Notes: generated from the sequence alone by a model not told the origin. 64,000 nucleotides of DNA from Boseongicola sp. (GCA_028824715.1 JAPPCV010000174.1:1-64000); one strand, 5' to 3'; counted from the first letter of the stretch, positions 1 through 8,933 are shown. Made by a program: numbers and translations.

Positions 1-739
1 TGTTGTTCTCGCCGATGAACTGCGCCACGAAGCTGTTTTCGGGCTCCTCGTACAGTACGTCCGGCGCAGCAAGCTGCTGGATCCGGCCGTCGTCGAACAC
101 CGCGACGCGGTCCGACATGGTCAATGCCTCGGTCTGGTCGTGGGTGACGTAAACCGTGGTGATGCCAAGCTCGTGCGCAAGGTTGGTGATCTCGAACTGC
201 ATGTGCTCGCGAAGCTGCTTGTCGAGCGCGCCGAGGGGTTCGTCCATCAGCACGAGCTCGGGCTCGAAGACAAGTGCGCGGGCGAGCGCGATTCGCTGCT
301 GCTGGCCGCCGGACAACTGGGCCGGCCGGCGACCGCCGAATTCACCCATCTGCACCATGTCCAGAGCACGACGCACCTTTTCCTCGCGCTCGGCCTTGCC
401 GATCTTGCGAACCTCAAGCGGGAACGCGAGATTCTCTGCGACCGTCATGTGCGGAAACAGCGCGTAGTTCTGGAAGACCATTCCGATTCCGCGCTTGTGC
501 GGGGGGATGTTGTTGATGGGTTTGCCGTCGAGGAGGATCTCGCCATGAGTCGCGGTTTCGAAGCCTGCGAGCATCATCAGGCAGGTGGTCTTTCCCGAAC
601 CGGACGGCCCCAGCATGGTAAGGAACTCGCCTTTTTCGATGGACAGGTTCAGGTCCTTGACGACGAGCGTTTCGCCGTCGTAGCTCTTCTGTACCTTCTC
701 GAATACCACGAAGTTGTCGGCGGCCCGCGATGCGCCCAT
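1..739 (-). CDS. ABC transporter ATP-binding protein, PotA/spermidine-putrescine type (3' end outside window)
   Basis: This is the nucleotide-binding subunit of an importer, cytoplasmic and membrane-associated. Read on the minus strand from an ATG at 739, it shows a Walker A (GPSGSGKTT), Q-loop (FQNYALFPHM), signature LSGGQQQR, Walker B (LVLMDEPLGALD) and the H-loop VYVTHDQTEA. The order and the wording FQNYALFPHMTVAENLAFPL are typical of the polyamine/opine (PotA, FbpC) class rather than the sugar MalK class seen twice elsewhere in this window. The C-terminal regulatory region and stop lie beyond position 1, so substrate cannot be judged; the permeases and binding protein are presumably also outside. 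Family call is firm, polyamine specificity is inferred. Confidence 0.9.
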   Translation of the reverse strand, partial: MGASRAADNFVVFEKVQKSYDGETLVVKDLNLSIEKGEFLTMLGPSGSGKTTCLMMLAGFETATHGEILLDGKPINNIPPHKRGIGMVFQNYALFPHMTVAENLAFPLEVRKIGKAEREEKVRRALDMVQMGEFGGRRPAQLSGGQQQRIALARALVFEPELVLMDEPLGALDKQLREHMQFEITNLAHELGITTVYVTHDQTEALTMSDRVAVFDDGRIQQLAAPDVLYEEPENSFVAQFIGENN

Positions 740-1428
740 GTGGCTCCCCCCGAGGATTTGTCAACTTGCACCCAACACCAGCGGTTTCGCAATTTCAACA
801 GGGTTATGGGTGTGTGTCGGTTTTTTGACTGAATTTCGAATCACGCCATGATTGATGATTCGAAGGCTGTCTTCAATGGCGGGACGATGGCAGCCTTGGC
901 GCAAATCCGCCGACAGCACGGACAATCGAGGCCGGGATGCGTCGCGATGCCGGTCCGGGCGTCGCGGGTGTGTTGCTGAACCCCGGCCCAGAGGCGTCCG
1001 CGCATCCGGCGGGGCGACGCAACCCGACGGCACATGGCTTCGTCACGTTCTTGACGGCGGCAGGGATGGTTGAGGTTCGGGCGCTGTCCAGCGCGGAGCT
1101 TGGGCCACAGCAGGCGCGCATTCGGAACCTCGTGGAGCCGGTGCCTTCACGGGCCAGGGCTCTCGCCGGCGTGGACGGAGGCGGAGAGTTCTTGCTGGAC
1201 GCGACGTGCGGCGACGTCGCCTGCGCCTTCGGCCATGACCTTGATCGCAACCTGGAGGATCCGGATGGCATGCCTCCTGAACCCGACGCGCTGGCACTGC
1301 ATCTTCGGTGGAGCACCTGCGGACTGCCGGGCGGTTCCTGCGGCTCCAGGGCGGGATGACTTGCATGCATTCCAGCGAATCTTCCGGCGCCGGCGATCCG
1401 GACATTGTGCCTGGCCAATTCCAGCCGT
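740..1428. other. Intergenic stretch with no recognisable gene
   Basis: About 690 bases between the ABC ATPase and the aldehyde dehydrogenase. Open frames exist on both strands but have arginine/proline-rich, low-complexity translations without any motif I recognise. It may be an eroded gene, but I see no specific homology. The upstream region of the ATPase (just above 739) has a GGGGGAG Shine-Dalgarno-like run. Confidence 0.5.
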
Positions 1429-2907
1429 TCACCGCATTGTGAACGGGTTGGCCATCGGTGTGTCGGCCGTGTTGATCCAGGTTGTCTTGGTGCGGGTGTA
1501 GTCAAGGACTGCCTCGATCCCGGCTTCGCGTCCGTATCCCGAATGACCGTAGCCGCCGAAGGGCGCTATTGGGGAGATCGCGCGGTACGTGTTTACCCAG
1601 CATATGCCTGCCTTCAGGCGGGAGGACACGCGGTGGGCGCGGGCCAGGCTGTTCGTGAAGACACCTGACCCCAGGCCAAAGACCGTGTCGTTCGCCAGCC
1701 GGATCGCGTCTTCTTCGGTGTCGAAGGGCAAGAGCGACATGACTGGACCGAACATTTCAACCTCAAGGGTGCTGATGTCGGGTCCGGCACACTCCACCAG
1801 CGTCGGCTGCATGTAGTTTCCGGGCCGATCAAGCGGCGCGCCGCCAAAGTGGATGATTGCGCCCTGGCCGACCGCCTGCGCAAGTGTCGCCTCGATCTTC
1901 TCGATCTGAGCCCTTGTGCAGAGCGGTCCGACATGGGTCGCAGGATCAAGCGGGTCCCCGATGGTGATGCTGCCGGCTCTCTCCGCAATCCTCTCGACCA
2001 GGGTTCCCAGTATTCCCCGTTGCACCAGCCCTCGCGAGCCAGCGACGCAGCTTTGGCCCGACGCGCCAAAATTCCCTGCGATCATTCCATTGATCGCGCT
2101 GTCCAGATCGGCGTCATCGAACACAAGGATGGGCGACTTGCCCCCCAGTTCCAGCGTCGTTACGGCAAAATTTTCGGCTGAATTCCGTATCACGTGGCGC
2201 GCAGTCTCCGGCCCGCCGGTGAAGGCGATTCGCGCCACATCCGGATGGCGCGTAAGTGGAATGGCGCAGCTTTCCGCGTCCCCCGTGATGACCGAGACGA
2301 CGCCAGGGGGAAAGCCGGCCTCGTCGATCAGCCGGGCAAATTCCAGCATCGGGGCAGGCGCGATCTCTGACGCCTTCAGGACAACGCTGCACCCGGCGGC
2401 AAGCGCCGGGCCAAGCTTGGTAGCTGCCAGGAACATCTGCGCGTTCCACGGCACGATGGCGGCAACCACGCCAATCGGTTCACGACGCGTGAAGACATGC
2501 ATGTCTGGCTTGTCGATCGGCAGCACGGCGCCTTCGATCTTGTCAGCCAGCCCGGCGAAGTACCGGTAATAGCCCGCGACATAGGTTGTCTGGCCCGCGG
2601 TTTCCGCCAAGAGCTTGCCGCTGTCAGTGGTCTCCAGGCGCGCAAGCCGCTCGGCATTCTGTTCCACAAGGTCGGCAAGCCTGAACAAGAGATGTCCTCG
2701 GGCCGTCTGGGTCAGATCGCGCCAGGCCGGATCCTGGAGCGCCCGGCGGGCGGCGGCAACGGCATGATCGACATCTTCGGCTGCCGCACAGGCAAAGGTC
2801 GCCCAATCCTGTCCATCAGCCGGATTCTGCGATGTCATGACTTGCGCGGCGGCACCGTCCGTCCAGGACCCGGCGACATAGAGCTGAAAGTGCGGCCTTT
2901 CGGTCAT
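1429..2907 (-). CDS. NAD(P)-dependent aldehyde dehydrogenase
   Basis: Oxidises an aldehyde to the carboxylic acid with NAD(P)+. Numbered from an upstream in-frame ATG at 2922 (497 residues), the conserved elements are PWN at about 158-160 (Asn160), the general-base Glu258 in LELGGKSP, and the nucleophile Cys292 in GQSCVAG. Length is normal for the family. I place the start at the ATG at 2907 because GAGGA lies just before it, whereas the ATG at 2922 has no ribosome site and would overlap the monooxygenase upstream. It is last in a minus-strand set with a luciferase-like monooxygenase, flavin reductase and hydrolase, so it probably oxidises an aldehyde released by the monooxygenase. The substrate is unknown. 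Confidence 0.92.
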   Translation of the reverse strand: MTERPHFQLYVAGSWTDGAAAQVMTSQNPADGQDWATFACAAAEDVDHAVAAARRALQDPAWRDLTQTARGHLLFRLADLVEQNAERLARLETTDSGKLLAETAGQTTYVAGYYRYFAGLADKIEGAVLPIDKPDMHVFTRREPIGVVAAIVPWNAQMFLAATKLGPALAAGCSVVLKASEIAPAPMLEFARLIDEAGFPPGVVSVITGDAESCAIPLTRHPDVARIAFTGGPETARHVIRNSAENFAVTTLELGGKSPILVFDDADLDSAINGMIAGNFGASGQSCVAGSRGLVQRGILGTLVERIAERAGSITIGDPLDPATHVGPLCTRAQIEKIEATLAQAVGQGAIIHFGGAPLDRPGNYMQPTLVECAGPDISTLEVEMFGPVMSLLPFDTEEDAIRLANDTVFGLGSGVFTNSLARAHRVSSRLKAGICWVNTYRAISPIAPFGGYGHSGYGREAGIEAVLDYTRTKTTWINTADTPMANPFTMR

Positions 2908-2914
2908 GGCATCC

Positions 2915-3949
2915 TCATGCAAGAGCGGGCATCACGTCGCCGATGAACCGCGCCAGCGACGCACGCTTGCGATCTATCGTCATGCCGCTGTCGATCCAAA
3001 GCGCAAATTCGTCATAGCCCAGGTCCTCGTAGCGTTTCAGCCGGTCGATCACCTGCTGCGCGGTTCCGATGGTCAGATCAGCCTTGATCGCTTCGGGAGA
3101 GATCATCTTGTTGGCGGCGATCTCTTCCGCGCCAAGTGCCTGGATCAGCCCCTGGGACACGGGGCGCTTGTTCTGGAACCACGCCCCGAAATAGGCGAAG
3201 TACCGCGTCAGATCCTGCACGGCCTGGTCGATGTCCTCGGCATCGGTCCCGACATAGGTGTGATGCAGCAGCAAGATCTTGGGACGCGGCCCGTCATGGC
3301 CTGCGCAGGCGTCATTGAAGCGGCCCATCAAGGATTCGATTTCCTCGTCGCCCTGCCAAAGCGGTGTAACCTGCACGTTGAAGCCGTTCTGCACTGCAAA
3401 CTCGTGACTGTTGGGGTCGCGGGCGGCAATCCAGATGGGCGGACCGCCAGGTTGCGCCGGTTTGGGCGAGGACGTGGACGCCGGGAAGCTGTAGTACTTT
3501 CCGTGATGGGCGCAATCGCCTTTCCACAACTGGCGCAGCAAGGGTGCGGTTTCCCGCATCCGCTGTCCGGCATCCCAGGCGTCCAGCCCAGGCATGAGGC
3601 GCTCGTATTCATAGGAATAGGCGCCACGCGCGATTCCGAGTTCGAGCCTGCCGCCCGTCATCAGGTCGGTCGCGGCAGCCTCGCCGGCCAGCTTGATCGG
3701 ATGCCAGAACGGCGCGATGACGGTGCCGGTCCCCAACCGGACATTCCTGGTGCGATGCGCCAGGTCCATGATCGAAAGGAAGGGGTTCGGCGCAATGGTG
3801 AACTCCATTCCGTGATGCTCACCAGTCCAGATCGCCCGCATACCGCCGTCGTCAGCCATTTGGCACAGCGAAATGAAATCCTCATAAAGCTCGGCATGTG
3901 ACTGTGCGGGAGTCAGGCGCTCCATATGGGCAAACAGCGAGAACTCCAT
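2915..3949 (-). CDS. LLM-class flavin-dependent monooxygenase (bacterial luciferase-like)
   Basis: A TIM-barrel monooxygenase that uses reduced flavin supplied by a partner reductase. The 344-residue product begins MEFSLFAHMERL and carries the family hallmarks WTGEHHGMEF (the EHH loop), a TGTVIAPFWHP strand-loop and GGRLELGIARG. The ATG at 3949 is chosen because AGGAG lies 8 bases upstream and overlaps the stop of the flavin reductase gene; the open frame extends further upstream but only through that gene. The reductase being immediately upstream and an aldehyde dehydrogenase immediately downstream argues for a two-component oxygenase that produces an aldehyde or lactone. Which compound is attacked cannot be told from sequence. 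Confidence 0.9.
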   Translation of the reverse strand: MEFSLFAHMERLTPAQSHAELYEDFISLCQMADDGGMRAIWTGEHHGMEFTIAPNPFLSIMDLAHRTRNVRLGTGTVIAPFWHPIKLAGEAAATDLMTGGRLELGIARGAYSYEYERLMPGLDAWDAGQRMRETAPLLRQLWKGDCAHHGKYYSFPASTSSPKPAQPGGPPIWIAARDPNSHEFAVQNGFNVQVTPLWQGDEEIESLMGRFNDACAGHDGPRPKILLLHHTYVGTDAEDIDQAVQDLTRYFAYFGAWFQNKRPVSQGLIQALGAEEIAANKMISPEAIKADLTIGTAQQVIDRLKRYEDLGYDEFALWIDSGMTIDRKRASLARFIGDVMPALA

Positions 3950-3960
3950 GGTCAAGGCTC

Positions 3961-4866
3961 CTATCTGATCTCGTGCCGGTCGCCGGACGCCTCGTCGCCG
4001 ACATAAAGGGTGAAGTCTCGGGTGCTGTGTTCGAGGGCAAATCGCTTGCACAGGGCGGCAATCGCCGGCGTCTCGAAGGTCAACCCGGCAATGTCGTCGA
4101 TCGGGACAAGCTGCCCCTCCAGCGCGCAGTCTTGCGTGGCTTGCGCCAGAAAGCATGTGTAGTGGGTGTTGGTCGGCCTGTCGTCAAAGATGGAATAGGC
4201 GCTCCCCAGTCGAACGGAACCGGCCAATCGTTCCTCCATCGCGGCGCGAAGATTGCCTGGAGCCTCGAACTCGAACTGCGGAGGACGCATCCCGCCCGGC
4301 GTCTCTTCCAGCAGGATATGGCCGTCGCGTTCGACCAACACTGCCGCTACGATCCGGCGGGTGCTGTCGACAACCATCGCGGCGCGTTCCAGGCCCAAGC
4401 TGAAATACTGCCCCCTCGCATAGCCAAGCCCCAACCCGTCCCTTTGCGTGAACCCGGTAATCTGCCCCAGAAGTATCGTGTGATCGCCCGCAGGGATGGA
4501 TTGCGTCCTTCGGCAGGAAAACTGCGCCACGGCGCCGTCGATCACGGGAATTCCGTTGGCGTCGGAGCCATGGGCGATCCGGGCGAACCGATCCCCCTTG
4601 AAGCTGGCAAAGACATTGGACACTCCTTCCTGCCCCTCGGCCAACACCGACACGGCGAAATGAGTGCAGGTCTCGAAAATGTCGTGGCTTGACAGTGAAC
4701 GACCGAGGCAGACCAGGAGCATTGGAGGATCGAGGGAAACCGAAGAAAAGGAATTGGCGGTGAACCCAAGTGGCGCTCCGCTGCTGTCCCGCGTCGTCAC
4801 GACGGTCACGCCGGTCATGAACCCGCCAAATGCATCGCGCAGGGCGCTGGGGTCGGTTGCAGTCAT
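3961..4866 (-). CDS. Flavin reductase with an extra C-terminal Nudix-like domain
   Basis: The N-terminal half (about residues 1-165) is a flavin reductase of the HpaC type: GFMTGVTVVTTRD, the FTANSFSSVSLDPPMLLVCL strand and the HFAVSVLAEGQ segment that bind FMN/FAD. It should supply reduced flavin to the LLM monooxygenase encoded 11 bases downstream. The other 130 residues are unusual: RIVAAVLVERDGHILLEE followed by GG and a helix RAAMEERLAGS resembles a Nudix hydrolase fold, but the spacing of glutamates does not match an intact Nudix box, so this part may bind rather than hydrolyse a nucleotide. The start ATG overlaps the stop of the hydrolase gene (ATGA), indicating translational coupling. 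Confidence 0.85.
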   Translation of the reverse strand: MTATDPSALRDAFGGFMTGVTVVTTRDSSGAPLGFTANSFSSVSLDPPMLLVCLGRSLSSHDIFETCTHFAVSVLAEGQEGVSNVFASFKGDRFARIAHGSDANGIPVIDGAVAQFSCRRTQSIPAGDHTILLGQITGFTQRDGLGLGYARGQYFSLGLERAAMVVDSTRRIVAAVLVERDGHILLEETPGGMRPPQFEFEAPGNLRAAMEERLAGSVRLGSAYSIFDDRPTNTHYTCFLAQATQDCALEGQLVPIDDIAGLTFETPAIAALCKRFALEHSTRDFTLYVGDEASGDRHEIR

Positions 4867-5552
4867 CTGGACGCCTCGCGGACCAGGACGGCAAGCTCTG
4901 CATTCACCGGGACCGCATGCGTCATGGGCAACATGTGCGCGGCGCCCTCGACGATGACGGCACGGCCATGCGGTGCGATCCGTGCCATCGCCTCGCTCAT
5001 TTCCGGCGTGGAATTGGGCTCCTTTGCACCGGTCATGAACAGCGCCGGGCAGGACAGGCGCGCCAGGTCCGCATCAGCAGGTCCATTCTCCGCCGCGAAC
5101 ACCTCATAGGCCGTCTTGTAGTGCTCAGTGACGACTCCGGTCAGCCATTCCCGGCATGCACGCCGCTCGGGAGTGTCCCGATCGGCAAACCAGCGCGTCA
5201 AGGTGGCTTCCGGATCGGAATCTCCCGCGGCAGACAGCTCCGTCGCGCGCCGCCGCACTGCCTCCGCGGCCTTTGGACTGCGACGGTAGATGGCGTTCAG
5301 CGCAGCAACGCCTTTGACCAGATGCGGATGACGGACTGCCAGGTCGAGTGCGATCATCGCACCCATCGAATGACCGGCCACAACACCTGGCGCATCGATT
5401 GCGTCCGCGATGCGGTCCGTATACTGCGTAATCGTCGCAGGATACGGCAAAGCGCGGCTGGCGCCGTGGCCCGGAAGGTCAAAGGCACGGCAATGCCGGG
5501 TCGTTGACAGCTCGCTGACTTGCGCCATCCACGCCTCCGCCCGCAGGCCCAC
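4863..5552 (-). CDS. Alpha/beta hydrolase, apparently missing its normal start
   Basis: A serine hydrolase of the alpha/beta fold: nucleophile Ser in GHSMG, catalytic His in GAAHMLP, and an acid position where TGAKEPNS has Glu instead of the usual Asp. The first usable codon is a GTG at 5552 inside the oxyanion-hole motif (HGVG), so a product from there would lack the first beta strands. Reading on upstream in frame gives GGVSFIRAGTGSRLYLVHG, which is clearly the missing N-terminus, but no ATG, GTG or TTG follows before a stop near 5680. An IS5-type transposase relic adjoins this end. Either the 5' end was damaged by the insertion or a rare start codon is used. It is followed by the flavin reductase with ATGA overlap. 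Confidence 0.75.
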   Translation of the reverse strand: MGLRAEAWMAQVSELSTTRHCRAFDLPGHGASRALPYPATITQYTDRIADAIDAPGVVAGHSMGAMIALDLAVRHPHLVKGVAALNAIYRRSPKAAEAVRRRATELSAAGDSDPEATLTRWFADRDTPERRACREWLTGVVTEHYKTAYEVFAAENGPADADLARLSCPALFMTGAKEPNSTPEMSEAMARIAPHGRAVIVEGAAHMLPMTHAVPVNAELAVLVREASR

Positions 5553-5639
5553 GCCGTGGACAAGATACAGCCTGGAGCCCGTTCCGGCACGAATGAAGCT
5601 GACGCCTCCGGCTTCAGATCGCGGTTGGTTTGTCCACGT

Positions 5640-6177
5640 GATTGCCCAGATCCTCCAGGTCCTGATTTCTGTTTCCTACGCGATGACTTGGCCGGTTCGG
5701 AATCGCGGTTCCCGGTGCGACGACCAATTCATCGGCGCGAGATGCATCGTGAGTCAAGAACTGCACGAAAAGATCTTTCGACCGCCGCCCGGCGTCGCTC
5801 GCGTTCATCACGGGGACCTCGACTGCCGCGATGGCCGGGCCGTTCGTGCAATTGAACGACGGACAGGCCCAAGGTTCCGCGCTCCGGCTGAAGAAGTGGC
5901 CAAACCGCAAAGCCTGTATCTGGCACGAGGCGTTGAAAACACGCTCGAAGTCGCCTGAAACCGTCCGCCGCGGAACCGCTCGAACACGTTCTTCCCGTTG
6001 CTGACGTGCTTCGGCAGGTCGCGCCACGGCGAACCCGTGCGGAAGCTCCGGGGCACCGCCTCAAGAAGTTGCCGGTTGACCGCCGCGGTGGCGCCGGGAT
6101 CGATCGCCTTGCCGGGGCGGCATGGGCTCGACCCGCGCCGAACCTGCGTCCGTCAGCACCGTCCTGTCAACATTCAT
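5640..6177 (-). pseudogene. Relic of an IS5-family (IS427-like) transposase
   Basis: The minus strand from the ATG at 6177 reads MNVDRTVLTDAGSARVEPMP, then after a frame change DPGATAAVNRQLLEAV and FRTGSPWRDLPKHVSNGKN, the typical N-terminal module of IS5-group transposases. Another frame change near 5955 continues as SGDFERVFNA, and VVQLHERPG in a further frame recalls the catalytic-core start (TVVRAHQ). The DDE core is not intact and no clear terminal inverted repeats were found. The element is therefore dead. Its decayed end abuts the 5' end of the truncated alpha/beta hydrolase gene. Boundaries are approximate. Confidence 0.75.
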
Positions 6178-6402
6178 CTTGGCGTCTGCGGGTCTTGCCT
6201 GTGCCGCCGTTCCAGCGGTCATTGGGGCAGGAACCGTCATCGAACCGCCAGAATCGCAACCCGATTGTCAAAGGACCCCAGTACTGTCAAATATAGCTTT
6301 GCGCGCGTCATGTTTGTTGTGAGGGCAGGCGCCACCGGTGTCGAAGATTCGCGCGCATCTGCCGCAAACTCGCCGGAGTCGGCGCACACAGGAGATTCGA
6401 GG
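6178..6402. other. Short intergenic region before the LacI-type regulator
   Basis: Holds the presumed promoter of the LacI-type regulator. No coding signal recognised. The stretch gttgtgagggcaggcgc near 6313 does not form an obvious operator. Confidence 0.3.
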
Positions 6403-7434
6403 TTGGGAGAGCCGGTAATCAGAACCATGGAAGACTTCGCAGCGGCGAGTGGCGTCTCGCGCCCGACTGTCTCGAAATACTTTCACGACCCGGGAAGTGT
6501 CCGCAAATCGACCCGCGAGCGGATCGAGGCCGCACTGGAACAGTACGACTATCGCCCGAACATTTACGCGATGAACCAGAACCGCCTGCTCACGAAGAGC
6601 GTAGGCATCATCGTTCCATACCTTGCTGACCCTGTCTTCGCGGAGATTGCGAGAACCCTGGAACGCCGCTGCATCGAGGCCGGTTTCCATGCGACACTGT
6701 TCAGCTCGCACGGCGAGCGGAAACTCGAAAGCGAGGCTCTAAACAACCTTAGGTCACTGCGTCCGTCGGGTGTGCTGCTGGCCCCGCTCGGCCGGAGCTC
6801 CGACCGGGATCACATTGCCCGGTTTTGCGAAGAGGTCCCGACGGTCCTGCTGGACAGAAACATTGCGGGAATCGGGGAAGCCTTTGTCGGCTCGGACAAT
6901 CAAAGCTTCGTGTCGCAGAGCGTTGACTACCTTACCCGGACCGGGGAGCCGCCGTGCTTCTTCGAGATGAGGAACCCGGGCAACCCGAACTCGCTCGCGC
7001 GCCACCGATGCTACATCGAAGCCATGGAAAGTCACGGGTTGGAGCCGATGCTTGTCCAGGTGGAAGGCGAAGGCTGGAACCTTGAAGAAATTGGCTATCA
7101 GGGTGGCATGCGCGCACTGCAAGGGCATTCATTTCCCACCGACACGGTCCTTTGCAGCAACGACCGTCTTGCCATCGGGCTCTTGGCTGCCTGTTACGAG
7201 AGGGGGCTGCGCATCGGACGCGGAAGCGGCTGCGCACTGCGTGTGGCCGGCCACGATGACCATCCTTATTCGCGCTTCACCTGCCCGCCCCTGACCACCG
7301 TGGCTCACGAATACGACCTGGTGGCGGACTGCGGTGCCGAAACGCTGCTCAGATTGATCGAGGCGGGCGGCCGATTCGACGACCGGACGGAAACCCTGTT
7401 TTCCGCGCGTCTCGTGCTTCGCGCATCCGCGTAA
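6403..7434 (+). CDS. LacI-family transcriptional regulator of the polyol operon
   Basis: A 343-residue DNA-binding repressor: an N-terminal helix-turn-helix (TMEDFAAASGVSRPTVSKYF, then the hinge helix region ending PNIYAMN) followed by a periplasmic-binding-protein-like sugar-sensing domain (VGIIVPYLADPVFAEIARTL; PTVLLDRN; SNDRLAIGLLAA). I start it at the TTG at 6403, which has AGGAG 8 bases before it and keeps the complete helix-turn-helix; the next ATG (6427) would cut into it. It lies directly upstream of, and in the same direction as, the sorbitol/mannitol-type ABC operon, and a LacI-type palindrome sits at its 3' end just before the operon promoter. Polyol response is inferred from position. 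Confidence 0.88.
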   Translation: MGEPVIRTMEDFAAASGVSRPTVSKYFHDPGSVRKSTRERIEAALEQYDYRPNIYAMNQNRLLTKSVGIIVPYLADPVFAEIARTLERRCIEAGFHATLFSSHGERKLESEALNNLRSLRPSGVLLAPLGRSSDRDHIARFCEEVPTVLLDRNIAGIGEAFVGSDNQSFVSQSVDYLTRTGEPPCFFEMRNPGNPNSLARHRCYIEAMESHGLEPMLVQVEGEGWNLEEIGYQGGMRALQGHSFPTDTVLCSNDRLAIGLLAACYERGLRIGRGSGCALRVAGHDDHPYSRFTCPPLTTVAHEYDLVADCGAETLLRLIEAGGRFDDRTETLFSARLVLRASA

Positions 7435-7435
7435 T

Positions 7436-7450
7436 TTTTCACGCGTAAAA
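7436..7450. promoter_or_regulatory. Candidate LacI-type operator
   Basis: TTTTCACGCGTAAAA is an imperfect palindrome centred on ACGCGT, the CG-centred design common for LacI-family repressors. It lies just after the regulator's stop codon and immediately upstream of the presumed -35 of the ABC operon, where bound repressor would block RNA polymerase. Confidence 0.45.
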
Positions 7451-7456
7451 TTGTTA

Positions 7457-7484
7457 TTGACACGCGCTGGCTTCGTGCTAGTGT
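7457..7484 (+). promoter_or_regulatory. Candidate sigma-70 promoter of the polyol ABC operon
   Basis: TTGACA at 7457-7462, a 16-base spacer, and TAGTGT at 7479-7484 as a weak -10. The first gene starts at 7517 behind a GGGAGG ribosome site. Confidence 0.4.
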
Positions 7485-7516
7485 TGCGTTGCGATTTAAC
7501 CCTAGGGAGGATTCGA

Positions 7517-8818
7517 ATGTTTCTCAAGAACGCACTCCGCGCGGCCACTGCACTGTCGCTTGTCACAGTCGGCAGCGCCTATGCGGAAACCATAACCATC
7601 GCCACTGTCAACAACGGCGACATGATCCGCATGCAAGGATATACGGACGACTTCACCGCCAAGACCGGCCATGATGTCGAATGGGTGACCCTCGAGGAGA
7701 ACGTGCTGCGTCAGCGCGTGACCACCGACATTTCGACCAAGGGCGGCCAGTTCGACATCATGACCATCGGCATGTACGAAACCCCGATCTGGGGTGCCAA
7801 CGGCTGGCTGGTGCCGCTGAACGATCTGTCGGCCGAATACGATGTCGACGATATCCTGCCCGCCATGCGCGGCGGTCTGTCGCATGACGGCACGCTCTAC
7901 GCTGCGCCGTTCTATGGCGAGAGCTCCATGATCATGTACCGCACCGACCTGATGGAAAAGGCCGGGCTCGAGATGCCCGCAGCGCCGACCTGGGAATTCA
8001 TACGGGAAGCCGCCGCGGCGATGGATGACCCCGAAAGCGACATCAACGGTGTCTGCTTGCGCGGCAAGGCCGGCTGGGGTGAAGGCGGCGCCTTCATTAC
8101 CGTTACGGCCAACTCGTTCGGCGCGCGCTGGTTCGACGAGAACTGGCAGGCCCAGTTCGATCAGCCGGAGTGGAAAGAGGCGCTGACCTTCTTCGTCAAC
8201 CTGATGAACGACTACGGCCCGCAGGGCTACGCCACCAACGGCTTCAACGAGAACCTGTCTCTGTTCCAGCAGGGCAAGTGCGGCATGTGGATCGACGCAA
8301 CCGTTGCGGCGTCCTTCGTGACCAACCCCGATGACTCGACCGTCGCGGACAAGGTCGGCTTTGCGCTGGCGCCTGACACCGGGCTCGGCAAACGCTCGAA
8401 CTGGCTCTGGGCCTGGGCACTGGCGATCCCCGCCGGCACCCAGAAAGAAGCGGCTGCCAAGCAGTTCATCGAGTGGGCCACCTCGAAAGAGTACATCGAG
8501 CTCGTCGCGGCGAACGAAGGCTGGGCCAACGTGCCACCAGGCGCCCGTACCTCGCTTTACGAGAATCCGGACTACCTGGCAGTGCCGTTCGCGCAGATGA
8601 CCCTCGATTCCATCAACGCGGCGGATCCCACCAACCCGACCGTCAAACCGGTGCCCTATGTCGGGATCCAGTTTGTCGCCATCCCCGAGTTTGCCGGCAT
8701 TGCAACGGAAGTCAGCCAGGAGTTCTCGGCTGTCTATGCAGGCCAGCAAACTGTGGATGAGGCGCTGGCCAAGGCGCAAGCGCTGACCACAGACGCAATG
8801 GAAGCGGCCGGCTACTAG
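7517..8818 (+). CDS. smoE: Sorbitol/mannitol-type ABC transporter substrate-binding protein
   Basis: Periplasmic polyol receptor. The 433-residue precursor has a Sec signal peptide (MFLKNALRAATALSLVTVGS, cleavage after AYA) and the family-1 solute-binding fold with ITIATVNNGDMIRMQGY, FDIMTIGMYETPIWG and GKCGMWIDATVAASF, wording I associate with the SmoE/MtlE group. Start ATG 7517 follows GGGAGG. It heads an operon with two permeases, an ATPase and mannitol dehydrogenase, matching the Rhodobacter sphaeroides smo arrangement as I know it. A strong hairpin follows the gene, likely favouring high receptor mRNA levels. Family is firm; whether sorbitol, mannitol or arabitol is preferred is not decided by sequence. 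Confidence 0.9.
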   Translation: MFLKNALRAATALSLVTVGSAYAETITIATVNNGDMIRMQGYTDDFTAKTGHDVEWVTLEENVLRQRVTTDISTKGGQFDIMTIGMYETPIWGANGWLVPLNDLSAEYDVDDILPAMRGGLSHDGTLYAAPFYGESSMIMYRTDLMEKAGLEMPAAPTWEFIREAAAAMDDPESDINGVCLRGKAGWGEGGAFITVTANSFGARWFDENWQAQFDQPEWKEALTFFVNLMNDYGPQGYATNGFNENLSLFQQGKCGMWIDATVAASFVTNPDDSTVADKVGFALAPDTGLGKRSNWLWAWALAIPAGTQKEAAAKQFIEWATSKEYIELVAANEGWANVPPGARTSLYENPDYLAVPFAQMTLDSINAADPTNPTVKPVPYVGIQFVAIPEFAGIATEVSQEFSAVYAGQQTVDEALAKAQALTTDAMEAAGY

Positions 8819-8831
8819 GCCATCCTCCCTG

Positions 8832-8859
8832 TCAGGGGGCGGCCACGGTCGCCCCCTGA
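8832..8859 (+). promoter_or_regulatory. Intercistronic hairpin after the binding-protein gene
   Basis: TCAGGGGGCG and CGCCCCCTGA form a perfect 10-bp stem with an 8-base loop. There is no T-run after it, so it is more likely an mRNA-stabilising or partial read-through structure than a full terminator. The same arrangement occurs after the second binding-protein gene at 26172-26199. Confidence 0.65.
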
Positions 8860-8933
8860 GACCTACCAAAGCGATCCCGTTGCGTTTTCATTCCGGGCAG
8901 CCGCGTCAGGCCGCCGTCAGAGGAGGCACGTCC

